Of a stretch of 64,000 nucleotides of DNA, positions 9,947 to 20,139 are shown in pieces. Below the pieces are notes generated by a model. That model did no database searches. It worked only from the letters and a program-made list of their open reading frames with translations, and had not been told where the DNA came from. This DNA comes from Halopseudomonas bauzanensis (GTDB lineage: Bacteria > Pseudomonadota > Gammaproteobacteria > Pseudomonadales > Pseudomonadaceae). Where the stretch lies: the NCBI RefSeq assembly GCF_900114735.1, contig NZ_FOUA01000001.1, positions 1,252,278 to 1,316,277 on the forward strand, read 5' to 3'. How positions within the stretch are numbered: position 1 is the stretch's first letter; each line of letters opens with the position of its first letter. Both the position numbers and the translations under genes were made by a program.

Positions 9947-11148
9947 TGAAGAGTAATAAATTCTTTTTTATGCCCGCCCTCCTTGTTGCAGTGATAATCG
10001 GCTTTGGTCTTGCCCAAGTTTATCCTGGCGTTGATAAACCCTCAGCGTCACTCGCTCATGCAGGCATCGACGATGATGAGCACGGACATGACGATGAAGA
10101 TGGCCATAGTGATAATGAGGATCACGTTGACGAACCCCTTGAAGGTGTTATCACCCTGACGGCAGGACAGATCAAGGCATCCGGTATCAATATCGTCGCG
10201 GTTGGCCGCGGTAGCGGTAATGAGATCCGTGTCGCCGGACGGATAGAATCCACCATGGGCGCCCGCACCGAGATCACCACCATGGTAGGCGGACGAATCG
10301 ACAGCGTACTGATTGCTCCCGGTGAGAAGGTGCACGCAGGGCAGCCGATCGCTTTCGTAATTAGTGGCGAAGCGGCCCTTATGCGAGCAAACGCTGACGC
10401 CGCGTCCGCCGAAGCCGATGCGGCTCGCCTTGAATATCAGCGTGACCAGAATCTGGTCGAACAGGGTGTCGTTGCCCGACGAGAACTGGAAGCGTCTCGC
10501 GCTCGCTCGTTAGCCGCCGATGCGGCTTACAGGGCCGCGCGAGCCCAGACCAAGGCAATCGGCTCCCCCGATACCGAAGGACGAATTGCAATCAGCAGCC
10601 CGATAGCAGGCGTTGTGGGTGCAATCGAGGTAATGCCTGGTGGATTCGTCGCTTCAGGCGCAAGTATTGCTGATGTTTCCGATCCCAAGAAAACAGAAAT
10701 TGTCTTTACTGCGCCACCGGCACTGTCTGCTCAAATCGAGCCAGGGAATAGTATTGAGGTGTCGGGGCCAACCGGCAACTTTGAAGCAGTGGCGATTGGC
10801 GTAGCGGCTAATTTCCGGCAGCAAGGTAGCGCCACACTCATTCGCGCACGCCCGGTTTCGGGCACTTTACCGCCCGCTGGTTCCCCCGTGTCAGGCATTA
10901 TCGTGACCAATAGCTCCGAGGCTGGCCTGAGAGTTCCCGCTGACGCAGTACAAACAGTGGATGGTCGCTCAGTTGTCTTCGTCGCCATTGACGGTGGATT
11001 CAAAGCTATACCGGTGCTTGCCGGCCGTCGGACTGGCGGTAACATCGAGATTCTCAGTGGGCTGTCCGGTTCCGAGCGCATCGCCGGAGCCAACGCCTTT
11101 CTTCTTAAAGCAGAACTCGCCAAGGGCGAGGCTGAACACAGCCACTGA
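9946..11148 (+). CDS. czcB: CzcB-type RND periplasmic adaptor
   Basis: 400-residue membrane-fusion protein. After an N-terminal membrane/signal segment comes an acidic His-rich stretch (about residues 43-63, DDDEHGHDDEDGH and more), as expected for zinc/cadmium/cobalt-handling adaptors. Lipoyl-like halves and an alpha-hairpin rich in Ala/Glu/Arg follow. It overlaps czcC by one base and lies 14 bp before czcA. Confidence 0.9.
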   Translation: MKSNKFFFMPALLVAVIIGFGLAQVYPGVDKPSASLAHAGIDDDEHGHDDEDGHSDNEDHVDEPLEGVITLTAGQIKASGINIVAVGRGSGNEIRVAGRIESTMGARTEITTMVGGRIDSVLIAPGEKVHAGQPIAFVISGEAALMRANADAASAEADAARLEYQRDQNLVEQGVVARRELEASRARSLAADAAYRAARAQTKAIGSPDTEGRIAISSPIAGVVGAIEVMPGGFVASGASIADVSDPKKTEIVFTAPPALSAQIEPGNSIEVSGPTGNFEAVAIGVAANFRQQGSATLIRARPVSGTLPPAGSPVSGIIVTNSSEAGLRVPADAVQTVDGRSVVFVAIDGGFKAIPVLAGRRTGGNIEILSGLSGSERIAGANAFLLKAELAKGEAEHSH

Positions 11149-11162
11149 GGAAAACTCATCCA

Positions 11163-14100
11163 ATGTTTAAGCTCATTATCGAAGCCTCAGTACGCTTCCG
11201 TTGGTTCATAGTGCTCGCCGCCACAGCGATGTGCGCTTATGGACTATTTGAATTAAAGCAATTGCCAATCGATGCTGTACCAGATATCACCAACCGACAG
11301 GTACAGATCAACACGGTGGCGCCAGCACTTGTACCTGACCAGATCGAACGTCAGGTAACTTACCCTCTGGAAACATCGTTAGCCGGAATCCCCGGTTTGA
11401 CCAATACGCGTTCGATTTCGCGCAACGGCTTTTCGCAAATCACAGCCGTGTTCACTGACCAGACAGATATTTATTTTGCTCGTCAGCAAGTGGCGGAACG
11501 GATGCGCGAAGTGGAGGAAGACCTCCCTGAAGGTGCAGTACCGATGATGTCTCCGGTCACCACAGGGCTTGGTGAGGTTTTGATGTGGACGGTTGATTAC
11601 GTTGCTTACGACGACGCTGGCCTCGGTGAACCTGGTCAGCCCGGATGGCAATCCGGTGAGGTTTATCTTACACCTGAAGGAGAATGGTTAACCACGCCCC
11701 AACAACGTGCGACTTATCTACGTACGGTTCAAGACTGGATCATCGCGCCACAAATGCGCTCCACACCCGGCTTAGCGGGCATCGACACGACCGGCGGTTA
11801 TGTAAAAGAATATGCAGTGCGGCCCGATCCCGCACGTCTTGCTGCTTACGGATTGGGGCTGGGGGATCTGGTTCAAGCGCTGGAACGTACGAACGTTCAA
11901 GCCGGAGCGGGTTTCATAGAGCGTAGCGGGGAAGGCCTGGTCGTACGCGCCGATGCGCTTGCCGAGACAGTAGAGGATTTGGCGCAAGCCCCGGTGGCCA
12001 ACCGTGCAGGCTTGGTCGTACGCGTTGCTGACGTGGCGACAGTTGAGATTGGACAGGCACCACGCTTGGGTGCCGCCACGCGCGACGGCCACGAAGCCGT
12101 GCTTGGCACCGCGTTAATGACCGCCGGAGGTAATAGCCGCACGGCTGCCCAAGCGGCGGCTACGCGCTTAGCTCAGGTCAGCAAGTCTCTGCCGCCAAGC
12201 ATTGTCGTCGAGCCGGTGCTCGACCGCAGCGTTTTAGTCAACGCAACGATCGGTACCGTAGCCAGTAATCTAACAGAAGGTGCGTTGCTAGTGATCGTAG
12301 TGCTGTTCCTGTTGCTTGGGAATTTCCGAGCAGCAGCGATTACTGCTCTGGTGATCCCTCTTTCCTTTCTGTTTGCAGTTATCGGCATGAACCGGTTCGG
12401 TATCAGTGGTAACTTGATGAGCCTTGGTGCCCTTGACTTCGGCATTCTGGTCGATGGTGCAGTCATCGTAATCGAAGCGACCTTGTTGATGCTCAGTCAG
12501 CGACGCAAGGAATTGGGCCGCTCATTGACTGCTGGTGAGCGCTTAGGCGTAGCCGTGCAAGCCGCTCGTCGGATGGTAAAGCCTGCTGCATTTGGTCAGG
12601 TCATCATCCTACTGGTGTTCGCGCCGATCTTGACTCTGGAAGGCGTTGAAGGAAAAACCTTTCAACCCATGGCCGCCACCTTTATGTTGGCGCTTGCCGG
12701 TGCATTTATTCTTTCTTTCACATTAGTACCTGCTATGGCTGCCCTCTTCGTCCGCGAGCCCAAAATCGCTCTCGAAGCAACGGAAGGCGAGCATGAAACT
12801 CGCTTGATTCGCTACGCACGGCGCTTCATCGAGCCTGCAATATATGCAGCTGTCTCTCGACCCGTGCTTGTGCTTGGGTCGGCACTGCTGGCCTTAGCCG
12901 TCGGGGCAGGAGCATTCCAGTCTCTCGGGCGGGAATTTACACCGACTTTAGACGAAGGGGATATCGCCATGCAGGCTCTGCGGGTTCCATCCACTTCCTT
13001 GGACCAATCATTAACCATGCAGATGGCGCTCGAGCGAGCGATAATTGCCCAGCCTGAAGTGCGCACTATCTTTTCCCGCACCGGCACTGCGGAGGCGGCA
13101 GTAGACCCCATGCCACCCAATATCTCCGACGCTGTAATAATGCTCAAACCGAGAAGTGATTGGCCCGATCCATCACTGAACAAGGAGGATCTTATTACGC
13201 GCCTTGATAACATCGCTGGTGAACAAATCGGCAATGCCTTCGAGTTCAGCCAACCAATCGAGCTACGGTTCAACGAACTTATTTCAGGTGTGCGTACAGA
13301 TCTAGCCGTGATGGTCTTTGGCGATAATTTTGACGTTTTGCAGGATGTAGCAGATCAGGTAGCGGGCCGTTTGCGTCAAGTAGATGGAGCAGCGGACGTA
13401 CGCGTCGAACAGGTCTCAGGATTACCGAGTCTCACCGTGCAGATTGATCGATCAGCAGCAGCGGCTTATGGCCTTGCTGCCGCTGATATCAGCGAAGCAG
13501 TGGCCGTCGGAATTGGCGGTATGGCCGCAGGGCGCATTTTTGAAGGTGATAGACGCTTCGATGTGGTGGTTCGTCTCGATGAAGATTCCCGCAACGATCC
13601 GGTCAGTTTAGCCGCTTTGCCTATAACAACACCGGCAGGGGGCACCATCCCCCTATCTTCAGTCGCTCGTATCCAGATAAGCGAAGGTCTGAACCAGATT
13701 AGCCGTGAAAATGGCAGTCGCCGAATGGTGGTGCAAGCTAACGTTCGTGGTCGAGATCTAGGTGGTTTTGTAGCTGAAGCACAAACATCGGTAGCCAACG
13801 TCAATCTTCCACCTGGTATCTATCTCGATTGGGGCGGTCAGTTTGAGAATTTGCAGCGTGCCGAACAGCGGCTTATGGTGGTAGTCCCGTTTGTCTTCCT
13901 ACTCATTGGCATTCTGCTATTTATGGCGTTGGGCAGTGCCAAGGAAGCGGCCATGGTGTTCGTCTGTGTTCCCTTGGCTTTAGTTGGGGGAGCGCTGGCA
14001 TTGTTGGTCCGTGGAATGCCTTTTTCAGTATCCGCAGCGGTCGGTTTCATCGCGGTCTCTGGGGTCGCAACCCTTAACGGCTTGGTGCTAATGCAAGCCA

Positions 14101-14366
14101 TCCGCGAACAACGGAATGCAGGTCAGTCGCCCCTCAAAGCGGCTGCAGCTGGTGCCGCCAGCCGCCTACGTGCCGTCCTGACTACTGCGCTGGTCGCGAT
14201 TGTCGGCTTTATTCCGATGGCGATCGCTACCGGTGCTGGCGCAGAGGTGCAAAAGCCTCTTGCTACGGTTGTAATTGGTGGACTTATAACTGCCACGGCG
14301 CTCACTTTACTGGTGCTTCCTACTTTCGCCGCATTAGCGTTAAAGCCGAAGCACAGTAAGGTGTGA
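11163..14366 (+). CDS. czcA: CzcA-type divalent cation RND efflux pump
   Basis: 1067 residues, full length. The fourth transmembrane helix carries LDFGILVDGAVIVIEA, the Asp/Asp/Glu signature of pumps for Zn, Cd or Co. This distinguishes it from the CusA at 1003-4161. It has the usual twelve transmembrane helices and two large periplasmic loops. Third gene of czcCBA; its stop overlaps the frame leading into the P-type ATPase, suggesting joint expression. Exact metal range cannot be read from sequence. Confidence 0.94.
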   Translation: MFKLIIEASVRFRWFIVLAATAMCAYGLFELKQLPIDAVPDITNRQVQINTVAPALVPDQIERQVTYPLETSLAGIPGLTNTRSISRNGFSQITAVFTDQTDIYFARQQVAERMREVEEDLPEGAVPMMSPVTTGLGEVLMWTVDYVAYDDAGLGEPGQPGWQSGEVYLTPEGEWLTTPQQRATYLRTVQDWIIAPQMRSTPGLAGIDTTGGYVKEYAVRPDPARLAAYGLGLGDLVQALERTNVQAGAGFIERSGEGLVVRADALAETVEDLAQAPVANRAGLVVRVADVATVEIGQAPRLGAATRDGHEAVLGTALMTAGGNSRTAAQAAATRLAQVSKSLPPSIVVEPVLDRSVLVNATIGTVASNLTEGALLVIVVLFLLLGNFRAAAITALVIPLSFLFAVIGMNRFGISGNLMSLGALDFGILVDGAVIVIEATLLMLSQRRKELGRSLTAGERLGVAVQAARRMVKPAAFGQVIILLVFAPILTLEGVEGKTFQPMAATFMLALAGAFILSFTLVPAMAALFVREPKIALEATEGEHETRLIRYARRFIEPAIYAAVSRPVLVLGSALLALAVGAGAFQSLGREFTPTLDEGDIAMQALRVPSTSLDQSLTMQMALERAIIAQPEVRTIFSRTGTAEAAVDPMPPNISDAVIMLKPRSDWPDPSLNKEDLITRLDNIAGEQIGNAFEFSQPIELRFNELISGVRTDLAVMVFGDNFDVLQDVADQVAGRLRQVDGAADVRVEQVSGLPSLTVQIDRSAAAAYGLAAADISEAVAVGIGGMAAGRIFEGDRRFDVVVRLDEDSRNDPVSLAALPITTPAGGTIPLSSVARIQISEGLNQISRENGSRRMVVQANVRGRDLGGFVAEAQTSVANVNLPPGIYLDWGGQFENLQRAEQRLMVVVPFVFLLIGILLFMALGSAKEAAMVFVCVPLALVGGALALLVRGMPFSVSAAVGFIAVSGVATLNGLVLMQAIREQRNAGQSPLKAAAAGAASRLRAVLTTALVAIVGFIPMAIATGAGAEVQKPLATVVIGGLITATALTLLVLPTFAALALKPKHSKV

Positions 14367-14419
14367 AGGCCAAGTTAAGCCAAACCATGCAAGCACCACA
14401 GCAAAAGGGTGGGAGATTT

Positions 14420-16861
14420 ATGACGACAACAGTACGTATCGATTTATCTATCGTTCTGCCTGAAATACCGGATGCAGCAGATGCTTGCGTGGAGCGTCTT
14501 ACGGATGGGTTGCGTGTCCAGAGAGGTGTCGAGGGTGTTCATATTCATGCGGACGGGGGAAATTCCTCGCACCAGTTATGCATCCATTACGACCCCGACA
14601 CCCTGTCACTCGAGCGCATTGACGAGCTCGTCAATGCGGCTGGCGCAAGTCTTACATTGCAGTTTGGTCATCTTGTCTGGAGGGTCAAAGGTCTCGGCCA
14701 TCCACGTCGGGCGCGTACAGTAACTGCCCAACTTCTGACACTGCCTGGTGTACTCGAAGCCGAAGCCAGCGATGCTGGTATGGTACGAGTAGAGTTCGAT
14801 CGTACACAGACCAGCGAATCTGATATCCGTGAAACATTAACGAGGCTCCGTGTGCGCCGGGTACCCGAAGCGGATGAGCCAGCCCATCAACATGATAATG
14901 GTAACCATCAACATGGGGGAATCCTTGGTAAAAATACTGAACTGATCTTTGCTCTGATCTCTGGCAGTTTCCTGGCAGTCGGCTTCGCTATGGAGAAGCT
15001 ACTGCCGTCTCCCAGTTGGCTGCCTTTGGCCTGCTATTTTGGTGGGTACTTTTTTGGTGGTTTCTACACCGTCCGAGAAGCAGTTCAGAACTTGAAACTT
15101 AAGCGCTTCGAAATTGATACGCTGATGTTGGTTGCGGCAGCTGGCGCTGCAGCATTGGGCGCTTGGGCCGAAGGCGCGTTACTCCTATTCCTATTTAGTC
15201 TTGGCCACTCCCTGGAGCACTACGCTATGGGGCGTGCCAAACGCGCAATTGAATCTTTAGCCCAACTTGCGCCAGAAACTGCTCGGGTTCGTCGAGAAGG
15301 CGAAATTCGGGAAATTAACGTGGAAGCGCTGACTCCTGGTGATGTAGTGCTTGTCCAACCAAATGAACGCTTGCCCGCTGACGGTTTCGTGATTGCTGGC
15401 GAAACAAGCATCAACCAAGCGCCCGTGACTGGTGAAAGCGTGCCTGTTGACAAGTACCCTGTTACCGACCCAGCACGAGCACAGGCCCGGCCTGATCTTC
15501 TTGACTCAGTGCATCGCGTATTTTCGGGCACCATCAACGGAACAGGTGCAATTGAGGTCCTCGTAACCAAGCGTGCGTCAGAGAGCGCTTTAGCTCGCGT
15601 AGTCAAGATGGTCAGCGAAGCCGAAACACGAAAATCACCAACGCAGCGGTTTACCGAACGGTTCGAACGTATCTTCGTACCAGCAGTATTGGCCACAGTT
15701 GTGCTGCTGCTATTCGCTTGGGTGGTGTTGGATGAGCCGTTCCGGGACAGCTTTTACCGAGCTATGGCGGTGTTAGTAGCAGCCAGCCCTTGTGCGCTCG
15801 CGATTGCGACGCCGAGTGCAATATTATCCGGCATCGCGCGAGCCGCGCGCAGTGGTGTTTTGTTCAAAGGGGGGGCCCCTTTAGAAATGCTCGGTTCGCT
15901 CGATGCGTTGGCTTTCGATAAGACTGGGACATTGACAGAAGGACGGCCTCGTATCACCGACATCGTCGCAGCACCCGGCGTTGAAGAAAACGAACTCATG
16001 GCGATAGCAGTCGCTGTTGAAGCTCTGAGCGATCATCCTTTAGCACGCGCTATCGCGCGCGATGGTGCGGATCACCTCGGTGAAATAGCGCCCCCCGTTG
16101 CAACCGGACTTCGCAGCCTTACCGGTTCAGGTGTGATCGCTCAAGTGGATGGCGAGACGGTAGAAATAGGCAAAGCAGAAATGTTCGGCAACGACGGTCG
16201 CCCGCCATTGGTAGCGCCGGTTGCGGCAACTGTCGAGCGGCTTCGCACCCAAGGACAAACCACCATGGTGGTTCGCCATGCAGGGCGGGATCTCGGTGTT
16301 ATCGGCCTCATGGATACCCCGCGCGCATCAGCACGGCCTGCGCTTGAACGACTGCGCAGCATCGGCATCACTCGCATGATCATGATTTCAGGAGATAACC
16401 AACGTGTAGCCGATGCGGTAGCCAAGCAAGTTGGTTTGGACGAGGCATGGGGTGACCTCATGCCAGAAGACAAGGTCGCCGCAATCAACAAGCTGCGTGA
16501 AACCACCGAAGTCGCGATGGTTGGCGACGGGGTGAATGATGCCCCGGCAATGGCTCATGCTAGTGTTGGTATCGCTATGGGCGCAGCAGGCTCAGATGTG
16601 GCGTTGGAAACAGCCGACGTTGCATTGATGGCTGACAATCTTGCGCATTTGCCATTTGCTGTCGAACTCAGCCGACATACCCGCAAAGTTATTCGCCAAA
16701 ATCTCTTCATCAGCCTTGGCGTCGTAACATTATTGGTCCCGGCAACTATCCTTGGACTGGGAATCGGTCCCGCAGTTATCGCGCACGAAGGATCGACGTT
16801 GGTAGTAGTGATCAATGCTCTTCGGCTGCTTGCCTATCGTGATAGATCAAATCAAGAATAG
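14420..16861 (+). CDS. P1B-type heavy-metal ATPase with SPC metal motif
   Basis: Inner-membrane ATPase exporting a metal ion from the cytoplasm, 813 residues from the chosen ATG at 14420, which has a good GGGAG site. An in-frame GTG at 14363 overlapping the czcA stop is the alternative. The N-terminus has ferredoxin-like metal-domain remnants without CxxC, and a His-rich linker (HQHDNGNHQHGG). Catalytic motifs are intact: MTGESVP, DKTGTLTEG, SDHPLA, GDGVNDAP. The membrane motif is SPC (AASPCALAIATP), as in P1B-4 ATPases (CzcP/CoaT group, Zn/Cd/Co), rather than CPC. Confidence 0.92.
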   Translation: MTTTVRIDLSIVLPEIPDAADACVERLTDGLRVQRGVEGVHIHADGGNSSHQLCIHYDPDTLSLERIDELVNAAGASLTLQFGHLVWRVKGLGHPRRARTVTAQLLTLPGVLEAEASDAGMVRVEFDRTQTSESDIRETLTRLRVRRVPEADEPAHQHDNGNHQHGGILGKNTELIFALISGSFLAVGFAMEKLLPSPSWLPLACYFGGYFFGGFYTVREAVQNLKLKRFEIDTLMLVAAAGAAALGAWAEGALLLFLFSLGHSLEHYAMGRAKRAIESLAQLAPETARVRREGEIREINVEALTPGDVVLVQPNERLPADGFVIAGETSINQAPVTGESVPVDKYPVTDPARAQARPDLLDSVHRVFSGTINGTGAIEVLVTKRASESALARVVKMVSEAETRKSPTQRFTERFERIFVPAVLATVVLLLFAWVVLDEPFRDSFYRAMAVLVAASPCALAIATPSAILSGIARAARSGVLFKGGAPLEMLGSLDALAFDKTGTLTEGRPRITDIVAAPGVEENELMAIAVAVEALSDHPLARAIARDGADHLGEIAPPVATGLRSLTGSGVIAQVDGETVEIGKAEMFGNDGRPPLVAPVAATVERLRTQGQTTMVVRHAGRDLGVIGLMDTPRASARPALERLRSIGITRMIMISGDNQRVADAVAKQVGLDEAWGDLMPEDKVAAINKLRETTEVAMVGDGVNDAPAMAHASVGIAMGAAGSDVALETADVALMADNLAHLPFAVELSRHTRKVIRQNLFISLGVVTLLVPATILGLGIGPAVIAHEGSTLVVVINALRLLAYRDRSNQE

Positions 16862-16996
16862 TCGATTCGTGCAGAGGTACTAAGAATATCCTGAGCCAAC
16901 AGCTAGAAGTACCATCTCTGATGCCAACGCAATTGCCAAAGCTTAAAGCCGGCGTAGGCAAAACGGTAAATATACCGCAGCGTTATGGCAGTGTAG

Positions 16997-17458
<462 letters not shown>

Positions 17459-17549
17459 CGTCGAAGTCGCCACGGCAAAAAAACAGGGCGCACCCACAAA
17501 TGCGAAGCAGCCGATACAGATTGAAATTTCATTAGTGATAGGAGGCAAC

Positions 17550-18452
17550 GTGGCACATCAACACCTACATAATGAACAGGCCGGTGATAAACGCATCTGG
17601 TGGGCAATAGCCGTCAATCTTGTCTTGACCGTTGCGCAAATAGCGGGGGGCATAGTTTCAGGGAGCCTCTCGCTGGTTGCCGATGCAATCCACAATCTGA
17701 GCGATGCCATCTCGATGGCCATCGCTTACGTTGCCAGGAGAATAGCTCGGCGCCCAGCCAACGAAGCGTGGACATTCGGATATGTTCGGGCAGAGATGAT
17801 TGCAGCGCTTATAAACTACACCACCTTGATTGTGATCGGCTTGTATCTGGTTTACGAGGCAATCTTTCGCTTTTTCGAACCGCAGCCTGTTCAGGGGTGG
17901 ACGGTGGTGATTATCGCAGCTGTTGCTTTAGTGGTTGACACGATAACGGCCATGCTGACCTATTCGCTGTCAAAGTCCAGCATGAACATTCGGGCGGCTT
18001 TTTTACACAACGTGTCAGATGCGTTGGGGTCCGTTGCGGTCATCATTGCAGGGACGGTGATAATTCTGTATGACTGGGTATTTGTAGATCCCCTGATAAC
18101 GCTGATGATAGCTGGGTATATATTATGGCAAGCGTTCCCGGAAATCGGTGGTGCCATACGCATACTCATGTCTGCCACCCCAAGGAATATAGATCCTCAA
18201 GAAATAATATCAAAATCATCAGCTATTACAGGCGTTATTGGCATTCACCATCTGCACATATGGCCCATAGATGAGCACCGGGTATCGCTTGAGGCCCATG
18301 TCGTGATTGAAGACCATCTAATGAACCAAAGTGAAGAGATCAAAAATGATCTGAAAAACATGCTAGATAAAGAGTTTCTCATTAACCATAGCACCTTGGA
18401 AGTGGAATCCCGCTCAAATGAGTGTGGTGATGGAAAAATATATGGGCATTGA
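17550..18452 (+). CDS. Cation diffusion facilitator (CzcD-like) metal exporter
   Basis: 300 residues with six transmembrane helices. The CDF metal-site motifs HNLSD (in DAIHNLSDAIS) and HNVSD (in FLHNVSDALG) are present, with a C-terminal cytoplasmic domain containing HHLHIWPIDE. I place the start at the GTG at 17550, with AGGAGG just before it; an in-frame ATG at 17442 overlapping the czcA stump is weaker. It exports Zn/Cd/Co-type cations. The His-rich start (AHQHLH) is usual for CzcD. Confidence 0.9.
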   Translation: MAHQHLHNEQAGDKRIWWAIAVNLVLTVAQIAGGIVSGSLSLVADAIHNLSDAISMAIAYVARRIARRPANEAWTFGYVRAEMIAALINYTTLIVIGLYLVYEAIFRFFEPQPVQGWTVVIIAAVALVVDTITAMLTYSLSKSSMNIRAAFLHNVSDALGSVAVIIAGTVIILYDWVFVDPLITLMIAGYILWQAFPEIGGAIRILMSATPRNIDPQEIISKSSAITGVIGIHHLHIWPIDEHRVSLEAHVVIEDHLMNQSEEIKNDLKNMLDKEFLINHSTLEVESRSNECGDGKIYGH

Positions 18453-18593
18453 AAGAAATGGCGAATGGAAAAGCCCACTCCAGTTTCCGCATATTTCACA
18501 ACATCAGCTATCAGCCATTAAAAAATGTAGCAGCCATCACTGCTATTCTAGTAGAGTCACACAGGTATGTTTATTCTTCTAACTGGAGCCCCT

Positions 18594-18852
18594 ATGCATA
18601 ACTCAATGCTTGCTGAATATCGTGATATCGAACGTCGAATCGAAGAAGAGCAGACAAGACTCAAAAGTCTGCTTGAAGACGAAATTTTAAAAAAAAGAAC
18701 TAGAATTTGAAGAGAAATTTCAGCAACTAATGCAGGATTACGGTCTTGACCTCCGGGTTGCTTTGAGAATCATCAACCCTGATGCTAGAACCAAAAACGC
18801 AGCGGAAGTCCGTAGACCTGCTCAAAGGGTACGTCGTAAGCTGAAGGTATAC
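18594..18852 (+). pseudogene. MvaT/MvaU-like xenogeneic silencer, frameshifted and missing its DNA-binding end
   Basis: The start (ATG 18594, GGAG before it) encodes MLAEYRDIERRIEEEQ, then a run of eight A residues at 18689-18696 throws the frame to a TGA at 18708. In the +1 frame the protein continues LEFEEKFQQLMQDYGLDLRVALRIINPDA and RRKLKVY. These match MvaT/MvaU of Pseudomonas: the coiled-coil oligomerisation part, the EFE motif and the linker just before the KNPHTGE DNA-binding loop. The sequence after LKVY is a DUF3147 protein, so the AT-hook-like domain is lost. With seven A residues the frame would be whole. Confidence 0.75.
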
Positions 18853-19188
18853 ACTAAATACTTGATCACTGCGCTCATGGTGATTCTGGTGTCTGAAGCG
18901 GCAAAGTACAGTGATCGTATCGGTGGTCTAATCGCAGCGCTTCCAATGGTTACTGTGCTGACCTTGATTTGGCTGCATGTTGAGCAGCAGCCAGACCAGA
19001 AAATTGCCAATCATGCATGGTACACCTTCTGGTATGTAATCCCGACGCTGCCAGCGATGCTTGTTTTTCCCGCTCTCATGTCACGATTCGGCTTCTGGCT
19101 GGCCCTCATGGGTTATGTATTAGCAACGTGCGTATGCTTCATCGTGTTTACGTTTGTGGCACGACGCTTTGGATTAGAGCTGCTTTGA
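18853..19188 (+). CDS. DUF3147 membrane protein, 5' end replaced by the silencer remnant
   Basis: About 111 residues with four hydrophobic segments: YLITALMVILVSEAAKYSD, LIAALPMVTVLTLIWL, a WYTFWYVIPTLP segment and the C-terminal VARRFGLELL. This is a near-complete DUF3147 inner-membrane protein of unknown function. Its own ATG is missing: the frame runs without a break from the MvaT/MvaU-like part, and the only internal starts (TTG 18862, ATG 18877) have no good ribosome site. It is either expressed as a fusion or silent. Confidence 0.7.
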   Translation, partial: TKYLITALMVILVSEAAKYSDRIGGLIAALPMVTVLTLIWLHVEQQPDQKIANHAWYTFWYVIPTLPAMLVFPALMSRFGFWLALMGYVLATCVCFIVFTFVARRFGLELL

Positions 19189-19213
19189 TAGATCAATAGG
19201 TAGTCTGGTGAGC

Positions 19214-19278
19214 GGCGGCCGTAATAGCTGAGTACAACACCTTGCCGGGGGCAGAGGCACTCAGCTATTGCGGCCGCC
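19214..19278. repeat. 20-bp inverted repeat (19/20) between convergent genes
   Basis: Arms GGCGGCCGTAATAGCTGAGT (19214-19233) and ACTCAGCTATTGCGGCCGCC (19259-19278) enclose a 25-base GC-rich loop. It lies between the DUF3147 gene and the convergent DUF2790 gene. It could be a bidirectional terminator without a T tract, or the scar of a mobile element. Confidence 0.6.
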
Positions 19279-19367
19279 AAGCTATAAGCATGAAAATGCG
19301 CTGTCAATACATGGTCGTCACGGCAACTGCGTGTCCAAACCAGGTCGCATAAATAAAAAAATGTAAA

Positions 19368-19703
19368 TCACCCTCCCTGCCCTGGGCACTTCGTGCCAGA
19401 GGCTCGATACTCAAGTATATTTAGATTCCCGTTGGAATCTTTGTACGTCATCTGGGCAGGCATTACACCGCAGCCAATGCGTGTTGATGTAATATGTATG
19501 ACACGCTCAATATCTACATCCATCCCATAGCGGTAATGCACGGTTTCAGGCGGATTTTTATCAATCGATAGTGCGTACTCTCTCCATCTCTTTTCGTTTT
19601 CCTGAATCATAGATCCATAAACTTTATCAGCACTACCCTCTGCCATGGCAAATGAGGAAATCAGCATAATAGAAACCATTGCAACTCTTGTTTGAATACT
19701 CAT
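19368..19703 (-). CDS. DUF2790 secreted protein, copy 2
   Basis: 111 residues. A signal peptide (MLISSFAMAEG) precedes the same conserved blocks as the protein at 5193: YGSMIQENEKRWREYALSID, IGCGVMPAQMTYKDSNG, LEYRASGTKCPG. Both conserved Cys are kept. It is divergent from the second PtrA-like gene at 19918 with copper-box-like sites between them, repeating the arrangement at 5.2-6.0 kb. Function unknown. Confidence 0.85.
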   Translation of the reverse strand: MSIQTRVAMVSIMLISSFAMAEGSADKVYGSMIQENEKRWREYALSIDKNPPETVHYRYGMDVDIERVIHITSTRIGCGVMPAQMTYKDSNGNLNILEYRASGTKCPGQGG

Positions 19704-19773
19704 TTTTTCCTGCCTTTAGAATTACCCAAAGCACATGATGGCACACCGTTTCTGTCACCAAAGTGAAACGGAC

Positions 19774-19834
19774 ATTACATTGAGGTAATACAAGGTAGGA
19801 TCGTTGATCTATTTCAGCATGACATCTTTGTAAT
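19774..19834. promoter_or_regulatory. Copper-box-like sites of the second divergent pair
   Basis: ATTACATTGAGGTAAT (19774-19789) and ATGACATCTTTGTAAT (19819-19834) keep the ATTACA-N4-TGTAAT pattern with mismatches. A separate perfect dyad, GCGTCACC/GGTGACGC (19839-19863), follows closer to the PtrA-like gene. Joint copper control of both gene pairs is inferred. Confidence 0.5.
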
Positions 19835-19917
19835 CGCAGCGTCACCAGCCGGACAGGTGACGCCATGTACCATACTAACGAGTCTCCAAAAATCCATTTC
19901 AGATGAGAGGTATAGCC

Positions 19918-20139
19918 ATGAGGACCCTAGCAACGATTTTCATGTTTTTATTTGCGCTGAACGTTACTGCGGTAGTCCATGCAGAAGATGGGAGCATGCG
20001 TTACCGGCAGATGGTAGAGAACCTGCGTGAACAAAACAAAGAGCGCAGAGAAGCCCGTGAGCAAATGACACAAGAGGATAAGCAAAAAAACAGCAAGAAC
20101 GATAATGGAGGCACTCTGGCCACGCCAGATAATCGCTAA
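19918..20139 (+). CDS. PtrA-like small exported protein, copy 2
   Basis: 73 residues from the ATG at 19918: signal peptide ending VHAED, core EDGSMRYRQMVENLREQNKERREA and a charged tail. The core matches the protein at 5746 almost residue for residue; the last ~25 residues differ. See that entry for the PtrA resemblance. An in-frame earlier start at 19903 is possible but the signal peptide begins at 19918. Confidence 0.7.
   Translation: MRTLATIFMFLFALNVTAVVHAEDGSMRYRQMVENLREQNKERREAREQMTQEDKQKNSKNDNGGTLATPDNR

Noticed and set aside
18686..18710. Programmed -1 ribosomal frameshift at the A run in the MvaT/MvaU-like gene
   Set aside because: A -1 shift leads at once to a TAG stop; only +1 (or loss of one A) restores the frame, so the usual -1 slippery mechanism does not fit.
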